Virus record (IMG/VR): IMGVR_UViG_3300035100_000562 | Location: 1 to 26,873 of that record | DNA length: 26,873 nt | Source: a virus | Reading direction: 5' to 3' (one strand) | Part shown: positions 1-6,320 of the stretch, in pieces | How positions within the stretch are numbered: position 1 is the first letter of the stretch | Layout of the letters: the number at the start of each line of letters is the position of its first letter | Notes under the pieces: generated by a model | Told to the model about the DNA's origin: nothing | Database searches by the model: none | What the model saw: only the letters and a program-made list of their open reading frames with translations | Translations under genes and position numbers: made by a program

Positions 1-2191
1 CGTAAGTGGGGCCGGTCACCGGCGCCACCCGGTTGAACCCCTCGACGCCCTTCACCGGCGCCACCTGCGCGAAGCCAACCTGCCGCGCCCAGCCATAGAC
101 CGCGCTGGTCTCGTAGCCGGTGTCGATCGCCAGCCGCGCGATGGTCATTGGCGCGCCGCTTGCATGTCTCCATGTCCGGCCCAGAAGATCGGTGAGCCCG
201 CGCCAGCACGCCGGATCGGCGGGCCCGCCGTCGATAACGATGTGATCCACCAGCCAGCTTTCCAACCCGCGCCCCCAGGCCCAGACATCGACCTCGATCC
301 GGTCCTTCTGCACGTCCGCCCCGGCCGTCAGGAACAAGCCCTTCTCAGGCACCGTGCCCGCCGGCCAGTCTTCCTTCTGACCCGCCAGCCGTTGCCAGTC
401 GGGTGCGTCGCCGGTCTCCACCCAGGTTTCGCCAAGCGAGGTGTTGACGAAGGTCTTCATCGCCTCGTCGCCGCCGGCGCGGGCGGAGAGGAAGTTTTTC
501 ACCATCGCCTCGAGCCGCACCCAGGGCGAATAGATCTCGTTGAGGTGGAACCCGGCGATGCCCGTGAAAGGCCGCCGCGCGCGCCACTCGCCCCGGCCCA
601 CGGCCGACCATCTTGCCTGGTCGTCCCACTTCGCGGCGCAGTGGATGCACTCGTAATGCGCCGTCGCCGGCCGGTGCTCACCCTGCTCGCTCTTCTCCCA
701 TCTGACCTGCCCCCAGACCAGCACCTGGGCCTCGCCGCACTCCGGGCACGGCACCCAGTATTGCCGCTGGTCGCTTTCCTCATAGGCCGTCTCGATCCGG
801 CTCGCGCCCCTGTTGGTGGGCGTCGAAACGAGCACGATCTTGCGGTTCCAGAAGGTCACCGTGCGTTTCCTCGCCAGATTCACCGGGTCACCCTCGGCGC
901 CGGCGCTGAACGGGTAGCGGTCAACCTCGTCGCACAGAAGTAACCGGATCGGCCGGCTCGCAAGCCCCGAGGGCGCATTGGCCCCGACAATCGTCAGATG
1001 GCCGCCGGCAAAGCGCTTGTGCAGGATCTTGTTGTTGCCGTCGCGCGACTTCGGGTTGGCGATCTTGTCCCTGAGGCACGGTGTGTCGCGCGCCATTGGC
1101 GAGAAACGGTCCTTTGACCAGGTCTCTGCGTCGCGCTCGGTCGGCATCACCACCATGATCGGCGCCGGATCCTGGTCGATGTGGTAACCGACGGCATTGT
1201 TCAGCATCTCGGTGTTGTGGGTCGGGATCATTGATCGCCCGGCCAGATAAAGCCTGTTCGGGCTGTTGACCTGGATACAGCGCACCGGAACGCTGGCGAC
1301 CCTTTCGACTGCAATGATCCGGCGGCGCTCGGTCTCGGTGGTGCGCCGGCCTTCGCGCGAGGCAAGCCGCGCCCGCTTGCGCGCAAGCCGGAACACGGGT
1401 GTGTCCTCGTAGATCATGAAGGAGAACCGCGTCGCGGGCTTACCCGGTTTGCGCACCCCGTCGATCACCACGCTCGGCTGCTTTGCAACGGCGGTAAACT
1501 TGATCCCCAGCGTCGCCAGCAACTCGCCAAAGCCCTCGGCCAGACGCGGGTATATCGTGATGAACTCGCAGCGCCCGCGGTCATCAATGTACCCATCCGT
1601 GTCCATCAGCCCCTGCAGCAGCGCCAGCCGCTGATCTTTCGATGCCCTGAGATAGGCCGGTGGAATATGCTTGCCCGTGTCCGGTGTCTTGCGCGACTTG
1701 ATGAGGCCCAGTTCCCGCAGCCTCAGGCTGAAGGGTTTTGCCTCCGGCAGAACCGGATCGACCGACGCCCCGTGCTTCCACTGCATGCCGAATTGCCGCC
1801 CGCATTCGGCACAGTTGCCTCCCTTGTACCGGCCGACCACGTTCATGTCGTGCCCGCGCCGGCAGATGTGGTCTGGCCAGGGAAAGGTCGGCCTGAGCGT
1901 CAGGATGTGCGCAAACCGCTTGTCCTTCGCCTTGACCTCCACCGCCATGCCGCAGCCGCGCAGGTGATCGGCGATTTCGAGATCATCCTCATGCGCGGTG
2001 ATCTGCGAACCATAGCTGTGCCCGTCACCCAGCCACACGCCGAGCACATAGGGCGGGATCGGCAGGTCGGCCTCGGGCAGCTCCAGTGCCCCCGCCACCG
2101 GGATGGCATAGCGGTTTCTTTTTCTGTCTGTGTAGTAATGCGCTGTCTCAGCAATCTCCCTCGTTGTCAGAACCATCCGGTGGCTCATCAT
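1..2191 (-). CDS. Phage terminase large subunit (GpA-like), C-terminal part with C-terminal half of an intein; runs off the left edge
   Basis: The minus-strand frame is open from a TAG near 2238 to the window edge with no stop. It first encodes the endonuclease part and C-terminal splicing part of an intein (to 1214). From 1213 it encodes terminase: an extein starting TEMLNNAVGYH, a Walker B-like LLLCDEVDR near 940, a CPEC...CIHC zinc-binding-like pair near 620-750, and nuclease-side sequence such as GADVQKDRIEVDVWAWGRG near 250-320. This is the GpA family ATPase/nuclease that packages phage DNA into proheads. The N-terminal part lies in another frame (2148-2723). If this half is translated independently, ATG codons at 2191, 2188 or 2176 could start it, with GGGGGA about 8 nt before 2191. 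Otherwise it is the downstream part of a frameshifted gene. The protein end is outside the window. Confidence 0.85.
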   Translation of the reverse strand, partial: MMSHRMVLTTREIAETAHYYTDRKRNRYAIPVAGALELPEADLPIPPYVLGVWLGDGHSYGSQITAHEDDLEIADHLRGCGMAVEVKAKDKRFAHILTLRPTFPWPDHICRRGHDMNVVGRYKGGNCAECGRQFGMQWKHGASVDPVLPEAKPFSLRLRELGLIKSRKTPDTGKHIPPAYLRASKDQRLALLQGLMDTDGYIDDRGRCEFITIYPRLAEGFGELLATLGIKFTAVAKQPSVVIDGVRKPGKPATRFSFMIYEDTPVFRLARKRARLASREGRRTTETERRRIIAVERVASVPVRCIQVNSPNRLYLAGRSMIPTHNTEMLNNAVGYHIDQDPAPIMVVMPTERDAETWSKDRFSPMARDTPCLRDKIANPKSRDGNNKILHKRFAGGHLTIVGANAPSGLASRPIRLLLCDEVDRYPFSAGAEGDPVNLARKRTVTFWNRKIVLVSTPTNRGASRIETAYEESDQRQYWVPCPECGEAQVLVWGQVRWEKSEQGEHRPATAHYECIHCAAKWDDQARWSAVGRGEWRARRPFTGIAGFHLNEIYSPWVRLEAMVKNFLSARAGGDEAMKTFVNTSLGETWVETGDAPDWQRLAGQKEDWPAGTVPEKGLFLTAGADVQKDRIEVDVWAWGRGLESWLVDHIVIDGGPADPACWRGLTDLLGRTWRHASGAPMTIARLAIDTGYETSAVYGWARQVGFAQVAPVKGVEGFNRVAPVTGPTY

Positions 2192-2447
2192 CGAACAGGT
2201 CCCCCATGGCGCGGCTCGCGCGCACCTCCGTGTCGGACTCTACCGCCCAGAGATGATCGGCATCGGCGATGATCGAACTGCCGTCCGAGAACCGCACCCG
2301 GTAGCAGGGCCGGTCCGTCATCACCCCGGTCGCTGCCGTCACCCGGCAGGGCCGGCCCCGCTCGTCGAAGATCACATCGCCAACCCTGATCTCGCCCATG
2401 GTCGTCCAACCCCCGGGCGTCGGGATGGGCGTGTCCAGTGCCAGCGC
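1214..2447 (-). other. Intein with LAGLIDADG-type endonuclease inside terminase Walker A, class 3 features, frame-broken
   Basis: The intein replaces the boundary between GK and T of the terminase P-loop (SSSQVGK / TEML). Residue 1 is Ala (ALALDTP), not Cys or Ser. Block B ends HLW, block F has VRCIQV, and the C-terminus is MIPTHN followed by Thr. Ala1 plus Trp in block B, Cys in block F and Thr two before the terminal Asn is the WCT signature of class 3 inteins, which were described from phage proteins. Two dodecapeptide-like motifs, LGVWLGDGHS near 2010-2040 and LLQGLMDTDGY near 1580-1620, mark a LAGLIDADG homing endonuclease. Between them lies a zinc-ribbon-like cluster (CRRGHD, then CAEC). 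The span is 1234 nt, which is 411 codons plus one base, so it fits a single extra nucleotide. The frame changes between about 2150 and 2200. Confidence 0.85.
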
Positions 2448-2723
2448 CTTGCCCACCTGCGAACTCGACATGATGACGACGGTCTCGGCAGCGCCGTCCG
2501 AGATCGCCTCCATGATCCCGCGCTGATACTCGGCGCGCGAGGTCCGCCAGCGCCCCGGCTCGGCGCTCGCCTCCGAACTCAACCGCCTGTTCGCATCCGC
2601 CCAGTCACTGATCGTCAACTCCGGCGGCGGTGTCAGCGCCTTCAGCGCCCGGCGCACCGACCTTTGCAGTACCGGCGTCCCCGACAGGGTCAGGATCGTC
2701 GTTGTCTCGCTCAAGGCGCACAT
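2148..2723 (-). CDS. Phage terminase large subunit (GpA-like), N-terminal part with N-terminal half of an intein
   Basis: This part encodes the terminase N-terminus (ELTISDWADANRRLSSEAS, then GRWRTSRAEYQRGIMEAISD) up to the Walker A-type motif SSSQVGK. An intein start, ALALDTPIPTPGGW, follows directly. The open frame continues through intein block B (SSIIADADHLW) and ends at a TGA at 2148, where the sequence has already lost intein similarity. The continuation is in the frame one base over (1-2191). The start at 2723 is chosen because ATG there is preceded by GGAG and leads straight into terminase-like sequence; upstream in-frame residues look like a shadow of the small-subunit gene, which overlaps by about 119 nt. 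On its own this product would be an inactive N-terminal fragment unless it is spliced in trans. Confidence 0.8.
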   Translation of the reverse strand: MCALSETTTILTLSGTPVLQRSVRRALKALTPPPELTISDWADANRRLSSEASAEPGRWRTSRAEYQRGIMEAISDGAAETVVIMSSSQVGKALALDTPIPTPGGWTTMGEIRVGDVIFDERGRPCRVTAATGVMTDRPCYRVRFSDGSSIIADADHLWAVESDTEVRASRAMGDLFDDEPPDGSDNEGDC

Positions 2724-3177
2724 CCGTCTCCGCCAGTTCCTCCAGCGCCTCGCGCATGGCCCCGCGCAGCACGTCCCGCACCGCCCCGGGGCTTGCCGCG
2801 GCATGGACCTGCGGCGCCAGCCGGTCGGGCAGCGCCAGAAGCCGCGTGCGCAGCAGCGCCAGCACCGCGATCCAGGCCGCCTCCGCGTCCTCGGCCGCGA
2901 TCACCGCGCCGCGCCTCGTTTCGGCCTCCATCTCGGCGAGATCGGCCCGCGCCCGGATGAACCGCGCCCGTTCGGCGGCATAGTCCGGCGCGCCGGCCTG
3001 CGCCTTCGCGGCCTGATCGCGCAGGTAACGCACATAGCCGCGCACCGAGCCGATCAGGTCGTATTGGCCCCGCGTGGCCTTCGGGATCACGCCCTCGCGG
3101 CTGAGCTGCTGCACCCGCCGCTCCGAGAGGTCCAGAAGCTTCGCGATCACCCCGATGGGCTGGCTGGGCGATGACAC
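2605..3177 (-). CDS. Phage terminase small subunit, Nu1-like
   Basis: The 190-aa protein opens with a MerR/excisionase-type winged helix-turn-helix (residues 8-45: IGVIAKLLDLSERRVQQLSR, then REGVIPKATRGQYDL). This is the DNA-recognition arrangement of Nu1-type small terminases, which bind the packaging site and recruit the large subunit. A long charged helical stretch follows (about residues 60-165, rich in A, R and E), as expected for oligomerisation. The gene lies immediately upstream of the GpA-like large subunit and overlaps its start, the usual order of the pair. It is the first gene of the left minus-strand block; the 114 bp to the divergent plus-strand gene must contain its promoter. 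The last 25 residues are low-complexity (G, A, D) and overlap the next gene. Confidence 0.85.
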   Translation of the reverse strand: MSSPSQPIGVIAKLLDLSERRVQQLSREGVIPKATRGQYDLIGSVRGYVRYLRDQAAKAQAGAPDYAAERARFIRARADLAEMEAETRRGAVIAAEDAEAAWIAVLALLRTRLLALPDRLAPQVHAAASPGAVRDVLRGAMREALEELAETDVRLERDNDDPDPVGDAGTAKVGAPGAEGADTAAGVDDQ

Positions 3178-3256
3178 GCGATTGCTCCCGGCTCGCTCAT
3201 AAAGCCATGATATTGCTGCGATTATACTGGATACGCCGACCCTTCAGAGCGAAGCT

Positions 3257-3278
3257 GATTGCACGAAACAATGCAATC
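3257..3278. promoter_or_regulatory. Perfect inverted repeat upstream of the plus-strand small genes
   Basis: GATTGCA and TGCAATC form a perfect 7-bp inverted repeat around the 8-nt spacer CGAAACAA. It ends 13 nt before the ATG at 3292, next to that gene's GGAGA ribosome binding site, and lies in the divergent gap shared with the small terminase gene. A TATACT at 3223-3228 could be a -10 box for the plus-strand genes, but I see no convincing -35. It could be an operator or an RNA hairpin controlling translation. Confidence 0.4.
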
Positions 3279-3291
3279 AACGGAGACAACG

Positions 3292-3468
3292 ATGACCTTC
3301 ACCGAAGCCCTCGCAAACCCGGAAACCCGCCGCATGATCGATGCGATCGAGGACATCCGCGCCTCGCTCGACGGCCGGGAAGACGACACCATCCTCCTCG
3401 AGGCGCTCGAAAACGCCTACGCCGACTTCCAGCGCAAGACGGGCCTCGACCTTCGCGATTGCCGCTGA
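3292..3468 (+). CDS. Small conserved-looking hypothetical protein, 58 aa
   Basis: The start at 3292 is chosen over the upstream in-frame ATG at 3259 because GGAGA sits 5 nt before it and the upstream residues overlap the inverted repeat. The protein (MTFTEALANPETRRMIDAI...) is acidic and predicted helical, with no membrane segment and no motif I recognise. It is followed after 12 nt by a second small gene with its own good ribosome binding site, so the two are probably co-transcribed. The plus strand here is opposite to all neighbouring phage genes, which marks 3292-4364 as a separate transcription unit or inserted cassette. Function unknown. Confidence 0.65.
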   Translation: MTFTEALANPETRRMIDAIEDIRASLDGREDDTILLEALENAYADFQRKTGLDLRDCR

Positions 3469-3480
3469 AAGGAGACCACG

Positions 3481-3750
3481 ATGAACCGCCTGAACCCCCG
3501 GACCACGCCCCGCCATCAGCTTCGTGCCGAGAAGGCCCGTCGCAATCACGAAGCCGCGCTCGCCGCCTTCATCGGAAAGAAGGCCGAGATCGACGAGATG
3601 CTCGCCCGCCTGCAGGCGCTCAGCGACGATCACTTCGGGTTCGACCCCGAGGCGGTCAACTGGGCCATCGTCGGGACCCTCGAACACTACGCCAACCTGT
3701 TGAAGCGCATCACCGACAGCGCCTTCGGCGAAGGCGAATACGCCGAGTGA
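3481..3750 (+). CDS. Small hypothetical protein, 89 aa
   Basis: ATG at 3481 is preceded by AAGGAGA at a good distance. The N-terminal 30 residues are basic (RTTPRHQLRAEKARRNHEAA) and probably helical; the C-terminal half is acidic and ends GEGEYAE. There are no cysteines, signal peptide or membrane segment. It is the second gene of the plus-strand unit, 12 nt after the 58-aa gene. The charge asymmetry would suit a nucleic-acid- or protein-binding adaptor, but nothing specific supports that. Function unknown. Confidence 0.65.
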   Translation: MNRLNPRTTPRHQLRAEKARRNHEAALAAFIGKKAEIDEMLARLQALSDDHFGFDPEAVNWAIVGTLEHYANLLKRITDSAFGEGEYAE

Positions 3751-3773
3751 TCCCCGGCTCTGCCCGAACTCCG

Positions 3774-3791
3774 GCCCGCCCGCTGGCGGGC
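3774..3791 (+). terminator. GC-rich stem-loop between the second and third plus-strand genes
   Basis: GCCCGCC and GGCGGGC form a perfect 7-bp stem around the loop CGCT, 24 nt after the stop of the 89-aa gene. TTGGGG follows, not a T-run, so intrinsic termination would be weak. It may act as partial terminator or mRNA stabiliser. Confidence 0.4.
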
Positions 3792-3842
3792 TTGGGGTCG
3801 TAGAAGGCGCCGCATGTCGCGGCCCGATGAAGGAGACCCCGG

Positions 3843-4364
3843 ATGACCAAGCTTTCCGACACGCAACTCGTTATTCTCAGCGCTGCCGCGCAGCGCGACG
3901 ACCGCAACGTCCTGCCGCTCCCCGGCAGCTTGCGCGGAGGTGCCGCCGCCAAGGTGATCGGCGCGCTGCTGAAGCGTGGGCTGATCGCCGAGACGGTGAC
4001 GGACCAACGCGCGAAGGCCGATCCTGCCCTGAACCGCATCTGGCGCAACGACGAGGATGGTTGCGCGATCCTGCTGCACATCACCGACGCTGGCCTTGCC
4101 GCCATCGGCATCGAGTCGGAGCAGCCGGTTCCCGGCGCCGCGTCCAAGGTACGAATACCGCGCACTGGCACGAAGCAGGCAAGGCTCATCGAGATGCTCC
4201 GCGCCGAGGGCGGCGTCACCATCGACGAGATCGCGGCCGCGCTGTCGTGGAGGCCACACACCGTACGCGGCGCCATGGCTGGCGCGCTGAAGAAGCGGCT
4301 CGGGCTGACGATCACCTCCGAGAAGATTGAGGCGCGCGGACGGGTCTATCGCATAATTCCCTGA
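3843..4364 (+). CDS. DUF3489-domain protein, 173 aa
   Basis: Residues about 108-171 (TKQARLIEMLRAEGGVTIDE...) match the DUF3489 pattern, a winged-helix-like domain common in alphaproteobacterial phages and genomic islands. The N-terminal half (SDTQLVILSAAAQRDDRNVL, then a LITDAGLAAIG-like stretch) resembles a second helical DNA-binding-type unit and is also seen in DUF3489 proteins. ATG at 3843 has GGAG about 8 nt upstream. In many alphaproteobacteria DUF3489 genes sit with DUF2924/serine-recombinase cassettes; here the recombinase cassette lies about 16 kb away at the other end. A DNA-binding regulatory role is likely from the fold, but the target is unknown. Confidence 0.8.
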   Translation: MTKLSDTQLVILSAAAQRDDRNVLPLPGSLRGGAAAKVIGALLKRGLIAETVTDQRAKADPALNRIWRNDEDGCAILLHITDAGLAAIGIESEQPVPGAASKVRIPRTGTKQARLIEMLRAEGGVTIDEIAAALSWRPHTVRGAMAGALKKRLGLTITSEKIEARGRVYRIIP

Positions 4365-4382
4365 CTTGCCTCGCACCTGTTG

Positions 4383-4407
4383 CCGCCGTCCCTCGCCGGG
4401 GCGGCGG
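4383..4407. terminator. Hairpin between convergent genes, likely bidirectional terminator
   Basis: CCGCCG and CGGCGG, extended inside by CCC/GGG with one T-G mismatch, form a strong stem with loop TCGCC. It lies 18 nt after the plus-strand DUF3489 gene and just before the 3' end of the minus-strand gene at 4411, where terminators of both units are expected. TGCTTATTT follows on the plus strand. Confidence 0.6.
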
Positions 4408-4410
4408 TGC

Positions 4411-4635
4411 TTATTTCGTCCCGCGCACACGGAGCGCTTCGAACAGCCGCCGCAGGGCGAAGGAGCGGGCCAGGCTGACGATGGTGAAAATTCCGCCCAT
4501 CTTGAGGTTCTGCACCAGCGTCGTGTGCAGGCCGAACACGGGGAAGATCAGCATTTGCGTCACGACGGCGACGCCGTAGCCCACGGCCACGTTGGCGAGG
4601 GCCTCGATCAGCGACATAAGCCGGGATTGCTTCAT
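4411..4635 (-). CDS. Small phage membrane protein, DUF7220-like, 74 aa
   Basis: The 74-aa protein (start MKQSRLMSLIEALANVAVGY) has two hydrophobic segments: residues about 12-36 (ANVAVGYGVAVVTQMLIFPV) and about 44-60 (LKMGGIFTIVSLARSFALRR). A basic C-terminal end (RRLFEALRVRGTK) follows, so both ends are probably cytoplasmic. The pattern, including SLIEA.AN..VGYGVAV.TQ and the ARSF.LRRLFE end, matches a small family found in alphaproteobacterial and other phages (DUF7220 as I recall it). The ATG overlaps the stop of the methyltransferase gene (ATGA), so the two are translationally coupled. The role is unknown; membrane placement with a methyltransferase might suggest host take-over or exclusion, but that is speculation. 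Confidence 0.75.
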   Translation of the reverse strand: MKQSRLMSLIEALANVAVGYGVAVVTQMLIFPVFGLHTTLVQNLKMGGIFTIVSLARSFALRRLFEALRVRGTK

Positions 4636-5867
4636 GCGGCCGCCGCCTTCGTGTCGCGGACCTCATCGAAGGACCGCCCCTCACCATCCAGTACCGCCTG
4701 CCGCCCGGTGAACCGCTGCCAGCGCTCCACGATCACGTCGACGTATTTCGGATCAAGCTCCAGAAGCGCCGCCTTGCGTCCGGTCGTCTCGGCCGCGATC
4801 AGCGTCGTGCCGCTGCCGCCGAAGGGGTCGAACACGAGATCGCCCACGCGGCTGGAATTGCGCAGGGCGCGTTCGACCAGAGCCACCGGCTTCATCGTCG
4901 GGTGCAACTCGTTCTTCGCCGGCCGGTCGATCAGCCACACATCGCCCTGGTCACGCGCCCCGCACCAGCGGCGCTTGGTTCCTTCGGGCCAGCCATAGAG
5001 GATCGGCTCGTATTGGCGCTGGTAGTCGGACCGCCCCAGCGTGAACCTGTCCTTGGCCCAGATCACGAAGGTCGACCAGTGGCCGCCGGCCTCGGTGAAG
5101 GCCTTCTGCAGCGTGTGCAGCTCACTCGACGACATGCAGATATAGACCGCGCCCGCGGTGTGCGCATTGATCAGCGCGCAGGCATCATACAGGAACTGGC
5201 CGAAATCCTGCCCAAGCGCGTCGTTCCTGATCCGGCGATCCTTGCCGGCCTTCTCGGCACCAACGCCACCGGCATAATCGACGTTGTAGGGCGGATCGCA
5301 GAAGCAGATGTTGGCCTTGTCACCCCCAAGCAGGCGCTCCACGTCCGTCGCCACCGTGGCATCGCCGCAGAGCAGCCGGTGCGGGCCCATCACCCACAGA
5401 TCGCCCGGGCGGCTGACCGGGTCTTCCGGCGCGTCGGGAACCTCGTCGGCATCCTCGGCAGCCGCTTCCTCGACCCCGGACAACAACGCGTTCAACTCGT
5501 CCTCGGTAAAGCCCGTGAGCCCGAGGTCGAACTCGGCCTCAATGAGGTCGCCCAGCTCCAACCCCAACAGGTCCTCGTCCCACTCGGCGTTCTGGGCCGA
5601 GCGGTTGTCCATAATCCGGAAGGCCCGCGCCTGGGCCTCGGTCAGCCCCTTGGCCACATGCACCGGCGCGGTCTCGAGCCCCAGTTGTCGCGCCGCTTCC
5701 AGCCGCGTGTGCCCGGCAAGTACCACCATGTTCTCGTCCACCACGATAGGCTGGCGCCAACCGAACTCCGCGATGGAAGCGGCGACCGCTGCCAAGGCCT
5801 TGTCGTTGCGGCGTGGGTTGCGGGCATAGGGAATGATCTGCCCGAGAGGCAGTTCGATCACGTCCAT
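4632..5867 (-). CDS. ParB-like domain fused to N6-adenine/N4-cytosine DNA methyltransferase
   Basis: Residues 1-90 are a ParB/sulfiredoxin-type domain (LGQIIPYARNPRRNDKAL; VVLAGHTRLEAARQLG, the GHxR box). Residues 155-400 are a class-beta DNA methyltransferase: catalytic DPPY at 191-194 (CFCDPPYNVDY) precedes the SAM-binding motif FDPFGGSGTT at 346-355. The 411 aa are typical for this phage fusion family. It probably methylates phage or host DNA to evade restriction or to regulate replication; the ParB domain may add DNA binding or nuclease-like function. ATG at 5867 has AGGA 8 nt upstream. Repeats of GAAACGAAA begin 24 bp upstream. No restriction endonuclease partner is visible, so this is an orphan methyltransferase. 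Confidence 0.93.
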   Translation of the reverse strand: MDVIELPLGQIIPYARNPRRNDKALAAVAASIAEFGWRQPIVVDENMVVLAGHTRLEAARQLGLETAPVHVAKGLTEAQARAFRIMDNRSAQNAEWDEDLLGLELGDLIEAEFDLGLTGFTEDELNALLSGVEEAAAEDADEVPDAPEDPVSRPGDLWVMGPHRLLCGDATVATDVERLLGGDKANICFCDPPYNVDYAGGVGAEKAGKDRRIRNDALGQDFGQFLYDACALINAHTAGAVYICMSSSELHTLQKAFTEAGGHWSTFVIWAKDRFTLGRSDYQRQYEPILYGWPEGTKRRWCGARDQGDVWLIDRPAKNELHPTMKPVALVERALRNSSRVGDLVFDPFGGSGTTLIAAETTGRKAALLELDPKYVDVIVERWQRFTGRQAVLDGEGRSFDEVRDTKAAAA

Positions 5868-5891
5868 GGGTGGTTCCTGGTGTTGGGCGGT

Positions 5892-6033
5892 GAAACGAAA
5901 CGCATCAGTGCCCCGAAACGAACCGAAAGTCCGTGAAACGAAATGGGGTCCGACCCCCGTTTCGTTTCAGGCGGGGTGTTTGGGGGCGTCAGCCCCTTGT
6001 TTCATTGGGTTTTGTGGCAAAGCGAAACGAAAC
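5892..6033. repeat. Five GAAACGAA(A) units, iteron- or operator-like
   Basis: GAAACGAAAC occurs at 5892, GAAACGAACC at 5915, GAAACGAAAT at 5935, the reverse complement GTTTCGTTTC at 5959-5968, and GAAACGAAAC at 6024. The first three are spaced 23 and 20 bp, close to two helical turns. They lie in the leader and promoter region of the methyltransferase gene. Repeated sites of this type bind a dedicated protein, either a repressor or an origin-binding protein. Confidence 0.65.
5934..5969. repeat. Large inverted repeat with 15-bp arms
   Basis: TGAAACGAAATGGGG (5934-5948) is complementary to CCCC-GTTTCGTTTCA (ending 5969) at 14 of 15 positions; the exception is a T-G pair. The loop is about 6 nt. 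It contains two of the five GAAACGAAA units in opposite orientation. The stem could act as a cruciform, an intrinsic hairpin, or a double operator site. Confidence 0.7.
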
Positions 6034-6281
6034 GGGTATTTTCGGCGGCGTCACTGGGAAAGCCCTGCGCCTCGCCCCCCCGTATACGGTTGCAAACAGG
6101 AGGGACCCGTTCATTTTCAATGGGTTACCAGATTCGGAGATTTGAGCGGAGACAGTTTTTTCGGAAAACTGGTCACCGGCTGCGGCGCTTCAAACCACAC
6201 ATATCCAGAACGGAAACGGGGAGAGCCGTCTTCCAACGCACTCTCCCCATTATGCCCTACGGGTAGCACGAAACTGTTGCA

Positions 6282-6309
6282 TGTGTCGAACACAAAAGTG
6301 TTGCAACAC
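6282..6309. promoter_or_regulatory. Two adjacent palindromes with GTGT/ACAC half-sites
   Basis: TGTGT-CGA-ACACA lies at 6282-6294, and the perfect 12-bp palindrome GTGTTGCAACAC at 6298-6309. An extra TGTTGCA is at 6275-6281. The shared half-sites and about 16-bp centre spacing look like tandem operators. They lie just beyond the 3' end of the DUF6362-like gene. Confidence 0.45.
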
Positions 6310-6320
6310 ATTGGATTCAC

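Larger units (their letters stand above)
5868..6320. other. 453-bp non-coding region with direct repeats, a long inverted repeat and palindromes
   Basis: No credible gene is seen on either strand; the open frames here have no recognisable sequence or good ribosome sites. The part near 5890-6035 holds five GAAACGAA units and a large inverted repeat; the part near 6275-6310 holds two small palindromes. The region lies between the methyltransferase and the DUF6362-like gene, both on the minus strand, and should contain the methyltransferase promoter. Confidence 0.6.

Noticed and set aside
164-943. 259-aa plus-strand open frame
   Set aside because: Shadow of the terminase, whose frame on the other strand shows Walker B and conserved motifs. 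The sequence here is Pro/Arg/Ala low-complexity without a ribosome site.
2724-2804. Longer N-terminus for the terminase large subunit
   Set aside because: The extra residues are Arg/Cys-rich and match the out-of-frame small-subunit gene; ATG at 2723 with GGAG is better.
4902-5936. 344-aa plus-strand open frame opposite the methyltransferase
   Set aside because: Antisense shadow: the minus frame has DPPY and FDPFGGSGTT motifs in order.
6117-6320. 67-aa minus-strand open frame in the repeat region
   Set aside because: It has no ribosome site and its N-terminal residues simply translate the GTGT/ACAC palindromes. No family resemblance.
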